Notes: generated by a model not told the origin, from the letters alone. 64,000 nt of DNA from Archilochus colubris (GCA_023079485.1 CM041097.1:13921561-13985560), one strand, 5' to 3'. Positions 36,373-49,800 are shown, numbered from the stretch's first letter. Numbers and translations are program-made.

Positions 36373-38727
36373 TTTACAAACAGGGATGAAACCAGTGGAC
36401 TGAGTCGAAGAGCAGGACCTCAATCCCCACTGGAATCTCCCTTTACCTGCATAGGCAAATGTGGCTTCTTGGCCATGGAGACTGCTGCTTCTGTTCTGCT
36501 AGCAAGCTCCCTGTCTAATTGCTGCACTAATGACAGCAAAAGCACCACCTAAGATCACGTCAGAACATGGAAATGAAATGCATAAATACAGTAGGAGGAA
36601 AATGAATCTGAAAATGAATAGAGGTGTCAGGACTGAACAATTCACCTAGGAGCAGACATCTCCTACGTTCCTCGAGGACAATGTCTGCCTCTGCAACCAT
36701 GTCACTTCATGAGCTTAAAGAAAAGGAAATGCTAAGCTCAGAGATTGTGTTTAATTTATATGTGTGTTTCTGAGCAAGTGCCTGATGGTTCCAGGCATGT
36801 TTCTTCATACATTAAGCAGTGTTTGTATGCTTTTGCTAAGGTGCAAACTGCAATTCTTGTGGGGTTTTTTCTGTTTTTCCCTGGTCCCACATTTGTCAAT
36901 ACTGAAAGGTTATAAAAAGCTTAATAAAAAGTAGATTAAAGCTTTGGAAATAGTGCAAATAAAGCCAACAATCTATAAATAGAGAAAACATTTAACTCTA
37001 TCTGGTGCTAAGGGATCTAATAATTAACAGAGATTGACTGAATTTCTCCTGTTATGCTTATCTGCAATGAACTTCTGCCTTGATTCAAAATGTTCTCCTC
37101 CTTTGATTAGTTTTGTTATTAGATGGTTCCACACACTGATTAAGACAATGAAAAAGCAATAATTTATTTGCCTGAGTGTATACTTACTGAAAATGAGTTT
37201 GTCATGAGAATGAGAGCTATTCATAAAAATGAAAGCAGAATAATTTTGGCTGATTTCTTAAAGGCAGTGTCTTCTTTATCTGTTAGTCACTTTTCAGTTC
37301 TTGACTCTTCTCTGTAATAGGGGGTCTGCTGATAGACATTATGGTAACCTTTTCTGATATGCCTCGTACTTTTGAGTCTTTTTTGTGTAATAAATGTGAT
37401 TTCCTTGACACTAAAATTCAAGGAGCTGTGAGTGGGTTATAGCCCTGAAACTTTAAAGTTGTCCTTTTCTTGATAAATATTTTGGAAAGGGAACTCTTAC
37501 TTCATTTCAAGCCCTTTCAGGATCATCCTTCTAGTCCTCTCTGCCTCGTGGTGTAGCAGATTACACCTCCGTTACTTGATCATAATATTTCTAGCATTTT
37601 TCATATGTCTTATTTGGTCTTCAGGGATTGTAATTTAAAACATACACAGTTTTTATTTTCTGTGCTGCTTTATTGTGCCTAAGTATGTTTAATACTGTTT
37701 GCTGCTTTTTTGTATTAATTAGAGTTTTCTTATAGTATCAATTGATTTGGCATTTGATTGCTATTTTTTAATGCTATTTATCTTTTTAGAAACATGCTGG
37801 CAGGAAATATTGCACTGTTTAATGCAAATGCCACTTGAAGGGTCCTTCTGATGTGGTGACTTTTTACTCTGATGTATAAGTTGGTGTGGATCTGTTGTGT
37901 TTAGCAAAGGGGGATGGGTGTGTAGGTTTACATCACACTGATTGTCTAATTTAACCAGAACACCATTTAGTGGATACAACTTACTTCTCTATGGTGTAGC
38001 TCTATTAATGCAGAGCCATGCCTAAGATACTTAGCCCAGCAGATAAGGAGCACAGGCAGCACTCCCACTAACCTGTCTGCATCTCTCCTGGCATCTGAGA
38101 TAGGTCACTGTGCTCTGACTCAGGTATTTTTACAGAGCTCTGTTCAGCATAACACAGCAGCACACACAGCTTGGTATTTCTCCATGGTTTGGTTCAGGGG
38201 ATGGTAGTTTTTTGTCCCTGATATTTGTGTTTCCTTGTCACATTTGTTAACCTTTGAATGCAAGATCCTCATTAAAGCAATCCCTCAGACACACACACTT
38301 GAGGCTTCCCCAGAGCTCTCGAGTCACTACCAGATTAATATCAGAGACAGCAAGAAGGAAATCTCCAAATGAGTTGATTGATAGCAAGATTAATGATCCT
38401 CAAGACTTCTGTCCAGGTTTATTATTTGGCTGCTTACAAATCTTTGCTTTCAGGGAGATGATGGGAAGGAGGACCAGCTGGCTGCCACACGGTCTGCCTA
38501 TATTAGTGTGATGAGGTGATGGACGTAGCCCTGTCAGAGCACTCACATTGAGTAGTGTATTTTCAGTGTTCTCATTATCTGCCAGGTACTAAATAATTTG
38601 CTTCTCTATTCTTGTGCCAGCTGCTCTCTTCTTTTCCTTTGTGCTGTGCTTCCAAAGGTACCTTTTAGTGCCATTTCTAATTGTATTCTAAACAGTTAAC
38701 AAGAGACCATAAAAAAATTTAAGTAGC

Positions 38728-38742
38728 TTTTTTTTTTTTTTT
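38728..38742. repeat. T15 homopolymer
   Basis: Fifteen T in a row followed by CAACCGCCAG. Although it looks like a pyrimidine tract before an AG, no recognisable coding sequence follows. Confidence 0.75.
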
Positions 38743-40684
38743 CAACCGCCAGTGGAAAAAATTTACCTTCCAAATACACAATGATGCAAAGAGAAAGGAA
38801 TTAATCACACTTTTAATAGTTTATGCTGGCCCCAAATGAGCTAAACATTAAATATGTCCAGCAGTGTTGGGAAATCTTCCTAGATCTCCCATGCAGCTTT
38901 GTTCCAGGTGCACATTGACATGTCTGTTGAAAAAGGGGGAGCTTCCTGTGAGTATTTCATTATACTTAATGAACTGGCATTTCTGCCTGAAGATGGCCAG
39001 GCCCATCAAAATAGAGGAAAAAACTTTACCTAAATTTTTAGCACGTTTTCATGTTACGCTTAGGTCCCAGGCCATGACTTGGGTTACCTAAAATACTTGT
39101 CAGTTGGATGTGTAGAGGTCCCATTTGGAGGAAGGAAAGAATATTTTTGCTAAGAAAAGAGCAGGGCTCTTCTGTTTTGGGAGTAATTATGTGAGAGTAA
39201 TTAGGGACATTTAAGTGAATGTTCTAAAGAGAGATCCAAGTTTCAGCTCTCTTCTCTTAGGTGGTGTCATCTCTGTATTGTCTTTCTTCCAACACAATTT
39301 CACTCTGTGTTTAAAAATACCTGTGCCATTTTATTCTTTTCTTTCCTGAGATTCATCCCAAAGGAATTTATGTCCTAAAATGATAATATCAAGTGTGCCC
39401 AATTTTGTGTTCTTAGAGGTGCTACTAAAAGCACCTCTCTAGTAAGAGGCAATCTTCATTGATTGCTGCAGTTCTTGTGATTACAGAACAGCTCTTCACT
39501 CTGTTAAATTTAGCTTCCTTCTGTGAGAAAGTTTTAGCCTCCTTTTTAATATTACATGATGTTTAGGGCACTGGAAGTACACATTTTATAGGAAGTGCCT
39601 AAGGTATTATTTGATTGGAAAAGACATGTCTGTGTTTTCCTCTGTGATATTCTAGTCTTTGTTATGAATGTTGCATTAAATACTTGGTCGCTCAGGGAGA
39701 GGGAAACGAATGCATTAGGTTTCACTTTGGCTTTTAAAACCATGCCTAATTTTTAAAGCCTTTTAAGATACCACCTATAGGTTCCTCTACTTCATTTTTG
39801 CCTGAAGACATTTAAGTTTGGAGTGGTAATGCATATAACCAGGGAGCTTGTTCTATTGCAGTAGAAAATACTGATGAGTAAACCCATTCAGTCATCTGTA
39901 AAATTGCTGAGTGTATCCAGCACAGCTGTGGTGAGTATTGATTAAACCAGGAGGGAAGGTCTGATGCTGCTGGCCCTGTCAGAGGTTACCAGGAGAGTAA
40001 TTAGCTACCAAGTGTTACAGGGCCAAGTGTCATCACAAATGAGGTTTCACCATTGCCTTCACCATTCTCCAGGGACACTGGGAAGATGGGACAAGGAAGC
40101 GTGGAAAACGTTGATGCTGAGTTAAGCTAAGATTTATCCACTTAGAATTTGCAGTTAAAGAGCTTTTTAAGTGCATTTCAGCATTGGCCACCTGGGCACT
40201 TTCTGGTCACACAGCTGATGAAGGGGGAAGGACTTGGAAACATCTCATTGTGGTGTGTGCTGTCAGTTCTTAACTGTTTAATTATCTGAATACCATTCAA
40301 AAATATTATTTCTTGTATAATGTCTGAGTTCAATAACATATGTGATGCAAATAGGTCTTTAGTCTCTGGTGCAGGACAGGATCTCAGAGGATCAGGAGAA
40401 GAGGATTTTTAATTTTGTGGGGGGCTGTGTAGTCAGCTGGCAAATTTGGGACATAAATATTAAATTAGCTGTCTTTGTGTGTCAGAAATCCCTAATCTTG
40501 TTTGCAGATTAGTTTTTCAGATGGGCAGTTTTACCAGTCATGTGCTCTTTGTCACAAAAGCTGTCTAAAATTTTGTCCATCTTTTTTTTCCCATCTGCCT
40601 TTTCCCAGCCCTTCTCCTGCCTGTGTTTCTCTGTAATATTGCAGAGTGTGTGGTTGTAAGTATGTGTGGTAGGACTGGCAAGTA

Positions 40685-41380
40685 GTGTTTAGTTCTTTTG
40701 AGCTTTTGCAGGACTGTGTGGGTGACAAACAACTCACAAATGTAAAAACTCATTTTTTCTTTCCTACAGGAAGTCTCCTGAAAGGCACAGTCCATTTTTC
40801 ACCTTTCTGTCTAGGAAAGGATGCCAAGGACTTGGCATGCTGTGAACTTCTGAAAACTATCCATGTACAATCTAGAGCTCTCCAGTTATCCTGTCTGTGC
40901 AATGCTCAAGAAGATTACAGGCAAAAATTGCTTTGTTGGGGACAATGCAAGTCATCTTTGGGAAGGATTTTCATGAGAATCAGCATTATTGTAGGGAACG
41001 TTTTCTCTTTTCCTTTATTCTTTTTGGGTTTTATGCATTCCTTTTTTGTACATCCTCCTGTAGCTCAAGCTCAGTCAGCTTTCAGTGCCTTAGCACTCCA
41101 GCATAGCACAGGTTCTTTAATAACTTCAGTTTTGAATTCCGATCAAGTGTTAAGACCTGGGAAGGAAAGTAATTGTAGGAAATTGGGGCAATATAAGCTA
41201 TTTTCTGCCCCAAAAAAGAGTAATTGCAGCTGCCCCTCTGGTATAATGAACGTAGCATCGCTGCTCCATGCTGGTCACTTATTTATATTCATCAGATCAG
41301 TTTTTTCCATGTGGTTTTCTCTTCTCTTTTTCTTCTTAACGCTTGAGTCAGTTTTATGGCTCATAAAAATCAGTGACTGA
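40685..41380 (+). other. Unexplained 231-codon open reading frame in intron E-F
   Basis: This is the longest open frame in the window apart from the frames that read exon D sense and antisense. It runs from an ATG through 231 codons. The predicted product has hydrophobic stretches (around FSFPLFFLGFMHSFFV and the C-terminal FSLLFFFLTLESVLWL) but no family I recognise. A strong-looking splice acceptor (TTTTTTCTTTCCTACAG, ending at 40769) lies inside it. Joining exon E there gives a different frame that stops after about 24 codons. I see no conserved motif, so it is probably a chance frame or part of an unrecognised old insertion. I do not call it a gene. Confidence 0.15.
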
Positions 41381-44341
41381 TGACCCCAGCTAGAGCAGTG
41401 CAGACTGCAGACAGCTGTTGTCCAGGATCCCATCCACTACTCTGCTGGTGACATGGTCATGATTTGCAGCACTTCTGTTGTTCCGTAGTCTGCAGCTCTT
41501 TTCTGAGGAGTCATTGCCAATTCTGACAGTGACAAATGCTTGCCAAGGAATAGTGAAGCTAGTTTAAAGTGCAGAGCCATGTGTTACTAGTACACTTGAC
41601 TGCATACATACTCTGCTTTTGGTGCCAGCAGAAACCAATCTTAATTGTGTCTCCTGGAAAACACGCAGAACAGTTCAACAAGAATCTGAAGCATCTTTTC
41701 TTCTATTGAAAGTGAGAATCAATGTGCAGAGGTAGTGAAAGGGATTGTTTCCTGTCTCTGGATCCTCATTTGACAGCTCTTTGCAGAACAGCATCCCCCA
41801 GCCCATGATGGAGGAGCATGGTGAATGAATGCCTGTATCCCTGGTTGCATTTGACAAAGACAAAGCCATGTCCTGTGCAGTCTGGTTTAGAGACTGTTAT
41901 AGATGCTGGGGCAAGATCTTCTTCGATCTTGCCTGTTCTGCTCACCAGCTAAGTCCTGTGTATGACAGTAGGGTGGCTGCAAGGATTACTGGCATCCTCA
42001 TTAATACCTGAACCCAGCAGGCCCATTTGTGGGGGCCTTTCCAGAGGAAGGTTTTGCCTGAAGACAGTGGTTGCCCTGCTCTAGCAGTGTTGGAGAGGCT
42101 TCTAGGGCTCTTTCAAGCTATTTGCCCCTGAATGCATTAGGAGGTAATGACCTGAGATGGGAGTAGTTGCAAGAAGCTCCTAGATGCTATAATAGAAATA
42201 ACGTAGTATGAATCTGGCAAGCCTTGGAGAGGATATACACTCTGCTGTATGCCACAGACACTCCTGGATGAAGGAGTAGATCCCTAGTGAACAAGGGAGC
42301 AACAAACATGCCACGCATTTCAGTGTGTGAGGCAGGACACAGCTCCTGGCTGTCCTCAGAAAGCAAAGTGTTCTCCTTTGACTTCTGTCCAGTGTTCAGC
42401 CTCTGTCCTGGTGGTTTCAGCAGCCACTGCAGAGGCAAACACCTACCCCTCCCCAGTAATCCCTTGCTCCTTTTCTCCCTGCCTCAGCTGCTCCAAAACA
42501 GCACAGATCCCTCGCCTGTCACCACAGATCAGGGGAAGCTGCCTGCTCCAAACAGAGTACAGAGGAGTAAAGGCCAAATGCTGCCCTCAGAGCTATTCCC
42601 AGCTCTCCCATCGACTGCCATCCACTCTGTGTGTTTGGATTGGAGGCAGCATTAACTGAACACTAAGGTGCTATCTTCTACACGAAAATAAAATGCATCC
42701 ATGCTTTCAGGCCATTATGTGATCTGCTTGTCCCTCTTGCTTTTAGAAGAGTTTAAAGGAGAAGCTGCTTGATATTTATTAACTAATATCCAAGGAAATG
42801 TGTTCTGAGTGTCCAAATCTCACGAGGCATCTCTACAGAAGCAAATCGGGTATTTTGCTCAGCAGAGATGGAAGAAGCATTTAACCCAGCTAATCAGGAC
42901 CATCTCTTGATGTATTTTTATGCTTGCAGCTTGATAATAATGTGCTGCTTGTCTGGACGTGGCATCCTGTTAGTTTGCTTTAATAACCCACTGCCAGTAT
43001 CTCTGCAAAAAAAAGATGCTGGGCAGGGGGATGCTCTCCCTCATGTCAGCTTTGCATTCCAGACCCTGCCTCAGCTTCTTCTCCGGGGAGATGCTAATCT
43101 CTCAGTGTTTTACTTTCTGCATTTTGGTCCATATGTGGCAACTGTGTGTCTGATCACCACAATCTCACACAGTTATTGTACCCCAGGGAAAGGGAGGCAA
43201 AAAACATATGGGGCTAGAGAAAACGATGTGCTTCACTGCACATAGGATATTTTAGAGACAACAGACTCTGGTATTTTGCAGGAAAGCTGTGGGCTCTCTG
43301 AAATCTTGGAAGTGAAATCAAGGCTGTGATTTGCTTTTCCTCTGCAGTACTGCAGAAATGCAAGAAATATTCTAAAATTAGTGTTTTCAATGTGAAGATT
43401 TTAATAATCATTTATGGCATTGACAAGTCCTGATAGCTTATGCAGGACTAAGGACTGCTCTGTTCAGAAAAGAATGTGCTATTTTTTCTGCTGATGGTGT
43501 TGGTCTCCTGTGCAAATGGGCACACAGGTGCAAACACCTGCACATGTGTACACCCTGGGATTAAGAGTTATAGGCTGAAGTGCTTGTGTGAAAACAGCTG
43601 TAGACTTCCAGTTTGCCTAACCCTGCATCCACTCCCACCTCTCTCTGTGGCTGCTTCTCCAGTGACTCGAAACAAGCAATTTTCTATTCTCATCCTTTTT
43701 CTTTATCCAACCCTCCCCTTATATGCACACAGATTTACTGCAGCCTCTTGTAGCCTTAGCAACTGCTGCCACTTAAGGTTTGTGTACTGAAGGAAAGGTA
43801 AGGGGTAGGGGAAATGCCAGGGGATGGAAAGGAACATTCTAAACTGGGGGAGAAAGCAGCAGATACTAAATTGTCTTCAATGTCTTTCAGTAGCCTTGAT
43901 ACCAGCTATCAGTATTTATTACTGCAAAAGGCTCCTTTTGGGCACAGGTATTTCCTCACCTAGTGGGCCCCAGGGTGAAAAATTAACATTATCCAAACTG
44001 GGGGCCTGGATGCATCTTCCTGGTGCCCCAAAATGTGCCCTCCCTCCTGGAGCTGCACAAGGAGAGATTCAAGAGTAGAAAACACACCCAGTAAACAGAA
44101 CTTGCTGGAAAATTCATCCAGCAAGTTTGTCAAACCTATTGTAAAAGGTCTTTTAAAGATCAGTCCACTTCATCATACTCTCAATGTTGAGCCTTCATGG
44201 TCCCATCAGTGCTGCCTTCCACTGTCAGTGAGAGTCCCTGGGACCTGGATGGAGTCACCAGGACAGGGATGCAGTGCCCTGTGCACAGCAAGCTCAGCTA
44301 TAGTGACTCAACTTGTAATATTTACAATTAGGAGCAAGTGG

Positions 44342-44370
44342 GAAAAAAAAAAAACAAAAAACAAAAAAAA
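44342..44370. repeat. A-rich tract
   Basis: A12, C, A6, C, A8, in 29 bases. Low-complexity sequence. Confidence 0.75.
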
Positions 44371-46198
44371 GAGTTTAAGAGGCATATCTTCCCCCAGTGT
44401 GCCAGTATCCAGCACTGCATTATGTATGTATATGTGTAAGACAAGAGTGTATTTTAGTGTGATGTTTGTGACTTGAGAAAACATTTTGTCAAATTCCATG
44501 GTGACTGTCTTTTTAAAACAGCTACAGAAGGTCTTCCAGGAATAAAATACAAAATTGTTAATTGCTATTAATGATTGCAGAAAACTTCACTATGTGAAGT
44601 ACTCATTTAATACATTCTTATTCAAACATTGTGTTCAGCAGAGATACACTGGACTGGCTATTCAACCATTGCCATCGGGGGCCTTACAATATCTCATGAT
44701 GTGATTATCCAACACAATTACATGTTTTGAGGCTATTAAGAAAAAGCTGTCTTATGGCTGCATAAAAAACCATAATGCCAGGCTATCAGAGCCTCTCAGA
44801 ATATAAAATAACAAATTACAGAAAAAAATTGCCTTTCTTAAGTATCATCAGCTTTTTAAAAATCCTGTAAATCCCTACGTAAAGGTCTGTCTTTATATCA
44901 AACACCTTCTTAAGGCCTTCATTACTGGGAGAAGCCGTTCAAGGATTTTTGTAGTATTGACTCAAGGGAAAGAGTCCCAAATACATCAAAATCAGGAACA
45001 TTTTGCCTGTTTCATATTCATAGTTTCTTCCTTATGTGTGACTGATTTATTCTGCTTCGTGCCCCCAGGGTGTGCATTGTCCAAAATAAAGGCTGCCAAA
45101 AAAAATGAGAGCGGGGACCAAGTAGGGTGGGGGGAGTTGAACTGATGTTTCTATATGCTGTGAGACTATTGCACATCTTGCATCCTTGTGTGTGACTTCA
45201 CCTTATGGCATTTCTTAACAAAAGCATATGCACTAAATAAATAACTTCAGCACAATGCAAGACATTGTGCCTGAAAATAGAAAGCTGCTCCGAGACAGTT
45301 ACTCCATGCTGTGAAATCTGCTCTCTTCTGCTTCTGTATTGTCTTAAGTTGTACTTGTGCTGCTGTAGCATGTCCTTGCATTCTAAAGCACTGTTGTTGT
45401 GCATAGAAAGCAAGTGCCCATGATTATTTCAGTTTCTGCTTTTGCCTAAGAGAGTGGTTTGATTTTCAGTGACTTTTTTGCTCTCTGGCATGTATGGATG
45501 ATGAAAACAAAGGAATCACAAATTACTTCGACAAAGTCAGCAAAGCCAGCTCTGTAGAGTGGGTTCTCTACAGAGACCACAATGCCTGAATGAGAGAGAA
45601 GCAGACTGCAAGGCAGGAACTTGTAAGCCACTACATGTAAATATGTTGCAGGAAGTTAGCTGGCAACTTGACAAAAGGCTTGGCTCGCAAGGCTGCCTGC
45701 AAACTTTGCCCAGGTGATGAGGAGCAGTTCACTAAGGGCTGCAGTGAAGGGGATCTTGCTGCGATGGGAAGCTATTGTTTAGCACCCTGACAGATGAGAG
45801 CAGACCCTTCTCCTGCCACAATAGCTGCTCACACCAAGAAAGACTCATTAAATATTCAGTTCCAGCCTCAAGCAGCTCATTAAGTCAGCAATGAGCGGTG
45901 ACGCTGGTGTTGGAAAACCCTGCCTCAGTTAACATCACCATGCAGAGTCTCCTCGGATCTCTTGATGTTATTGTGCTCAGTACCTTTTCTGTGATGACCA
46001 GCTTGTGCTCTCTGCTTTGCATTAAATACAGGTAAAAAAGAGTCAGGTAGATTTAAGTTCTTATCTTTATAGGCCTTTTCAGAGATGAGCCCTTGGGCCC
46101 AGGATAAGTGTCTGTGGCATTTTTCTGTAGCAGTGTGTGTAATACAAGTTTGCAGGAGGAGGATGGGATAAGGCTTTAGCATTTATAGTTTTAGTGTT

Positions 46199-46220
46199 AA
46201 AAAAAAAAAAAAAAAAAAAA
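46199..46220. repeat. A22 homopolymer
   Basis: Twenty-two A in a row, followed by GAAAGAGCAAAAAAAG. It is the longest pure homopolymer in the window and lies about 530 bases before exon F. It could be length-variable or a site of sequencing error. Confidence 0.85.
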
Positions 46221-46751
46221 GAAAGAGCAAAAAAAGTGTAATGTTTGAGTATAACTTTCATAGAAGAACATCCTGGCAGTTACAGATGCTGTATTACTCT
46301 CTGTTGGCTGATACACAGCAGAAGTTTTTACAGAAAGTGTCTTTTCCCTGGAAATGCTAGTGTCATTGGTGGGTTTTGGCTTGAACTGTATGCTGAATAT
46401 GTTTTCTGTGTGCAGAATTTCTTTCTGAATGATGAATTTGAAACCTGCAACCACTAACTATTTTGGGTGTAATTTCATATTTGATAGTACTTGGCAATAA
46501 TATGCAGAGGCATTTACAATGGGTGAATGTCAGATGTCAATAAATTAGAGCACACCAGAATCTGAATTAGGATTGTAGTTGTAGAAGATGCACATATGTT
46601 TTCACGCATCGATGTTTTAAAACTGTAATGTCTGAAAGTACAGAGCAGAAATGGAACTGAAATGGAGAAGCAGAACATGTGCAAAAGTTTTTTGGCTATT
46701 GATTCGGAGAACAGTTTTTCACACCCTGATCTTTTTTTTTTCTTTTAACAG

Positions 46752-46843
46752 AAAGTGTTTTCAGACTGCTCATTTCTATGTGGAGGACAGCAGTTCCCCC
46801 CGTGTCGTTCCCAATGAAAGTATTCCCATTATACCTATTCCAG
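46752..46843 (+). CDS. PTPRG: PTPRG exon F: cytoplasmic juxtamembrane segment 1
   Basis: The exon follows CTTTTAACAG. Its first base completes the Arg codon begun in exon E, then it reads [19 protein letters not shown] and [11 protein letters not shown], and ends one base into an Asp codon (CCAG|GTAAGA, phase 1). This is the cytoplasmic juxtamembrane region of PTPRG between the membrane and the first phosphatase domain, and it looks identical to the mammalian sequence as I remember it. With exon E the junction reads YW-R-KCFQ in frame, which equals the known short form that lacks the 29-residue cassette. The reading frame stays open for a short way past the donor, but that part is not conserved PTPRG. 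Confidence 0.97.
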
Positions 46844-49800
46844 GTAAGACGGGCTTAATCTCTTGTGTTTGTGCTACTTGGAGTCTGTTTTAATTACATA
46901 AAGTAGAGAAGGTTATGCTTGTGATAAATCATGGGGTTTTTGGTAGAAATTTGTTGTATCAGTGCTGCTTCATTTAATTTAAGGTGCTCTGAATGGGTCT
47001 CTGAATGCCAGTGCTGTATTTTTCCATAGGCACCTCTCCCACATGGTTTTAATAGAAATTTCAGAATAACCTTTGTAAAATGTCAAAAGCATGAGCAACA
47101 CTTCTTAAAAACACTGAGGCATCCAGGGGGAAACCAGCTGCTCCATCAGGACAGGTTGGGGATGAGGGATATTCAGACCTGATGCTCTCTTGAGAGCAGG
47201 GGAGTTGGCCCCCACTTTCAGTGTCTGCAGGAGTGGTGTCTGCTGGGTCTCCGGGAGCAAAGCAAGGCAGAGGCATAAGCAAACAATCTCAAGTAAAGTC
47301 CAAAGCCATCTGTTAATTTGGTATTAATCAAGCTACCAAAGGTCACATTCCCCTCTCAGCTATACTGAGAGCAAAGCTGAAGGCAGAGCTTAGTGCTGTA
47401 CTCTCTTCAGGAGGCATTTCCACTGGGAATTACCACGTGCAGGATCCAGTTCCCTTTAAGCTGTGATGACAGAGAGCAGCTCGATGTTAGTGGCCTTTGC
47501 AGCCACTGCCTTGTTTGATGTTTCTCAGTTTCACAGGCAGAGTTAAGATACTCAGAATCCTGTACTGACCTCAGTCTGTCAGATGCTTGTACTTGCTGCC
47601 TTAAGGTGTTTTCAGCTTCCTTCACATATTCTGTAATTTGTGTCGTTGGTCTAGGATTCAATCTGTAGCTAATTAGATTCATTTTACCAAAACACATTAA
47701 AGCCATCTCTGAGATGCTGAAGAAACACGTGGACTAGAAAAGTGAAAGAATGCTCTTACATTTTCCTTGATTTTATTCAGTAGGCGTGTAACTCCTTTCT
47801 AGAAAGAGTCTTTCAAAGTACCCGTGGGAACTAATACGAAAGGTTAGCTATAACATTGCTGCAGAAAATATTAGGCAGTGTGCCTCATAGTCTGATGCTG
47901 TGCTAGTGAAAATAGAATAAAACATACTATCATCTCCTCTCCTTTCTGGGGCAGACTATGCTGTAAGTCCTGACCACTTCCTTAGCAGGGAGCCACACTT
48001 CTTTTCCTCTGGGGTAACTGGAAATAGGAGGTTTTAGCTTTTTACCACCTGCAATGAGTTTTCACAAAAGAACCTAAATAATTGGAGAGCTCCATTCTTT
48101 CCACTCTAACAGCTGGAAGAGCATCTCCCTGCTGGGGGTGCTTTTGGCAGTCAGTTTAGTGGTCCCACCATGCCTCCTCTTACAGCTTGAGAGGAAGGGG
48201 AGGGTGAGCTAATGTGATCTCTGTGCAGAGCAGTGTCCAAACCTGGGGGGTTATGAGCATAAGGCAGTGGGAGGAGAAAAAAATCACCCCTCAGAGAAAT
48301 GTCTCCTTGGACAAGTATAGGTTTTTATACTGTGACTGAGGCAACCTTTTGTTAAGTAGAGAAACCAGCAGAAAGCTCCATCTTTTTGTGCTGTGGTCTG
48401 TGTTGCTGAGACAGGGGTTCTTCCCTGTTTCACAGGGATGCCTTGATGGTCAGTCCATTGAAGACTGGATGGAATTCATATTAAATAATAACACAGGCTG
48501 TAGGAGTTCTGTTAAAGCTGTGCAGGTAACAGGTACGGTAAGGCTAGCACATATCCCAGTGTGTCTCCACCAGCCACTCTAGCATGGAACAAGAAGTGAT
48601 TGAGAATGGAAGAGCATTGCCTTTTGGGACATCTTCCCATGACTAGAACAAGCCAGGCTGCTGGACCACAGCACGGGACTGACACGATGCCCATGTCAGT
48701 GCAATGCACACTGTGGTCTGCTCAGGTCTGGTAATACTAAGAGCTGCTCACCCTTGGCTAATAGGCACTGCAGATTAAGGCACCTGCTGAGCAAGAGCTT
48801 CAAGACACTTGAAGAAGCTTTGTAGTTAAAAATCTGCAAGGACTGCTGATGACCTCTAAGGCATTTGAAGAGCTGGCCCTTAGACAGAGGTTTAGTCTAG
48901 ATGGATGCAAAGGTGACTCCATCCCTTGAATCCTCAGTTAAATGACCACAATTTTTTGTGGCTATAATAGACATTTGGACACCTGTGTAGAGACATTTAA
49001 ATGGACGTCCCTTAATCTGAAGCTGAGTCATGCCCAGAAGGTCTTAAAAGAGAATGAACTGATGAACTTGATCTTGGCACTGAGTAAAGCTATTCAGGGC
49101 ATCAAAAGCCAAGTCACCATCTGGACATGCCTCTCTCTTTGTGTATTATCTGCACAGGGAGTCTGTAATGAGTCTCAAAGTTAGTAGAGATAAATTCCAG
49201 CTACGTTGGCTTTTTCCAAAGGTGGAAAGATCTGCCTGGAAAGATCTTAAAACTCTCCTAAACATTTTCCTTTTTTGGAGATGTAGAAGAGGTCCCCATA
49301 TACGTGCTGCTAAATGACACTCTTCTCTGGTGTCAGCTGCTGCTCCCACGTAGGCAACCCACTGAAATGCCTTAAAAACATTAAATGACAAAATTCTCCT
49401 TTGAACTGATAGCAGCTGATAAAATAAGCCTCTGAACTTTTCCTCTGGAAACTGCCAGAGGGTGTGAGAAAGTCTTACTTGCCATGTTGATCCTAGAAGC
49501 AAAATATAAGTGGCATTTTCACAAAAGCAAGCTTTTCAAAGTAACCTTGTTAGCCTGTGAAACCCTATCCTTACAAAAGAAATTTGGATAGATCCATGTG
49601 GAACCATGCATCCGTGTCTTACAATTCAATAGGCCCAACTTCTATTCTCAGTTACATCCAAGTGGCCACACTGATGGCAATTTAGAGCAATGTGTCTGCA
49701 GACATTTAGGAGCCTTGCCAAGGCCCATCTACAGCATTCAGTGAGCTGCCAGTCGGAGGAAGCTGAGCAGGTTTGGGTTGGTTGGTCCTGGCCCAGGTGT

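Larger units (their letters stand above)
22349..46751 (+). other. PTPRG: PTPRG intron E-F (24.4 kb)
   Basis: This is the largest intron in the window, GT-AG, phase 2. Mammalian PTPRG has an optional exon of about 87 bases between these two exons (starting GCNKIKSK). Reading through this interval I did not recognise it. Contents include 21-bp and 62-bp tandem duplications at 24.8-25.1 kb, a purine-rich A tract at 27617-27647, a T17 run at 34288-34304, a CR1 fragment at 36143-36372, a T15 run at 38728-38742, a 231-codon ORF at 40685-41380, A-rich tracts at 44342-44370 and 46199-46220, and AT-rich candidate regulatory blocks near 32.5-32.8 and 44.6-44.9 kb. The rest is unique intron sequence. 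Confidence 0.92.

Noticed and set aside
38440..38520. Possible exon after TTTGCTTTCAG at about 38454
   Set aside because: The acceptor looks fair, but the frame needed for splicing from exon E is not PTPRG-like and does not match the expected juxtamembrane cassette.
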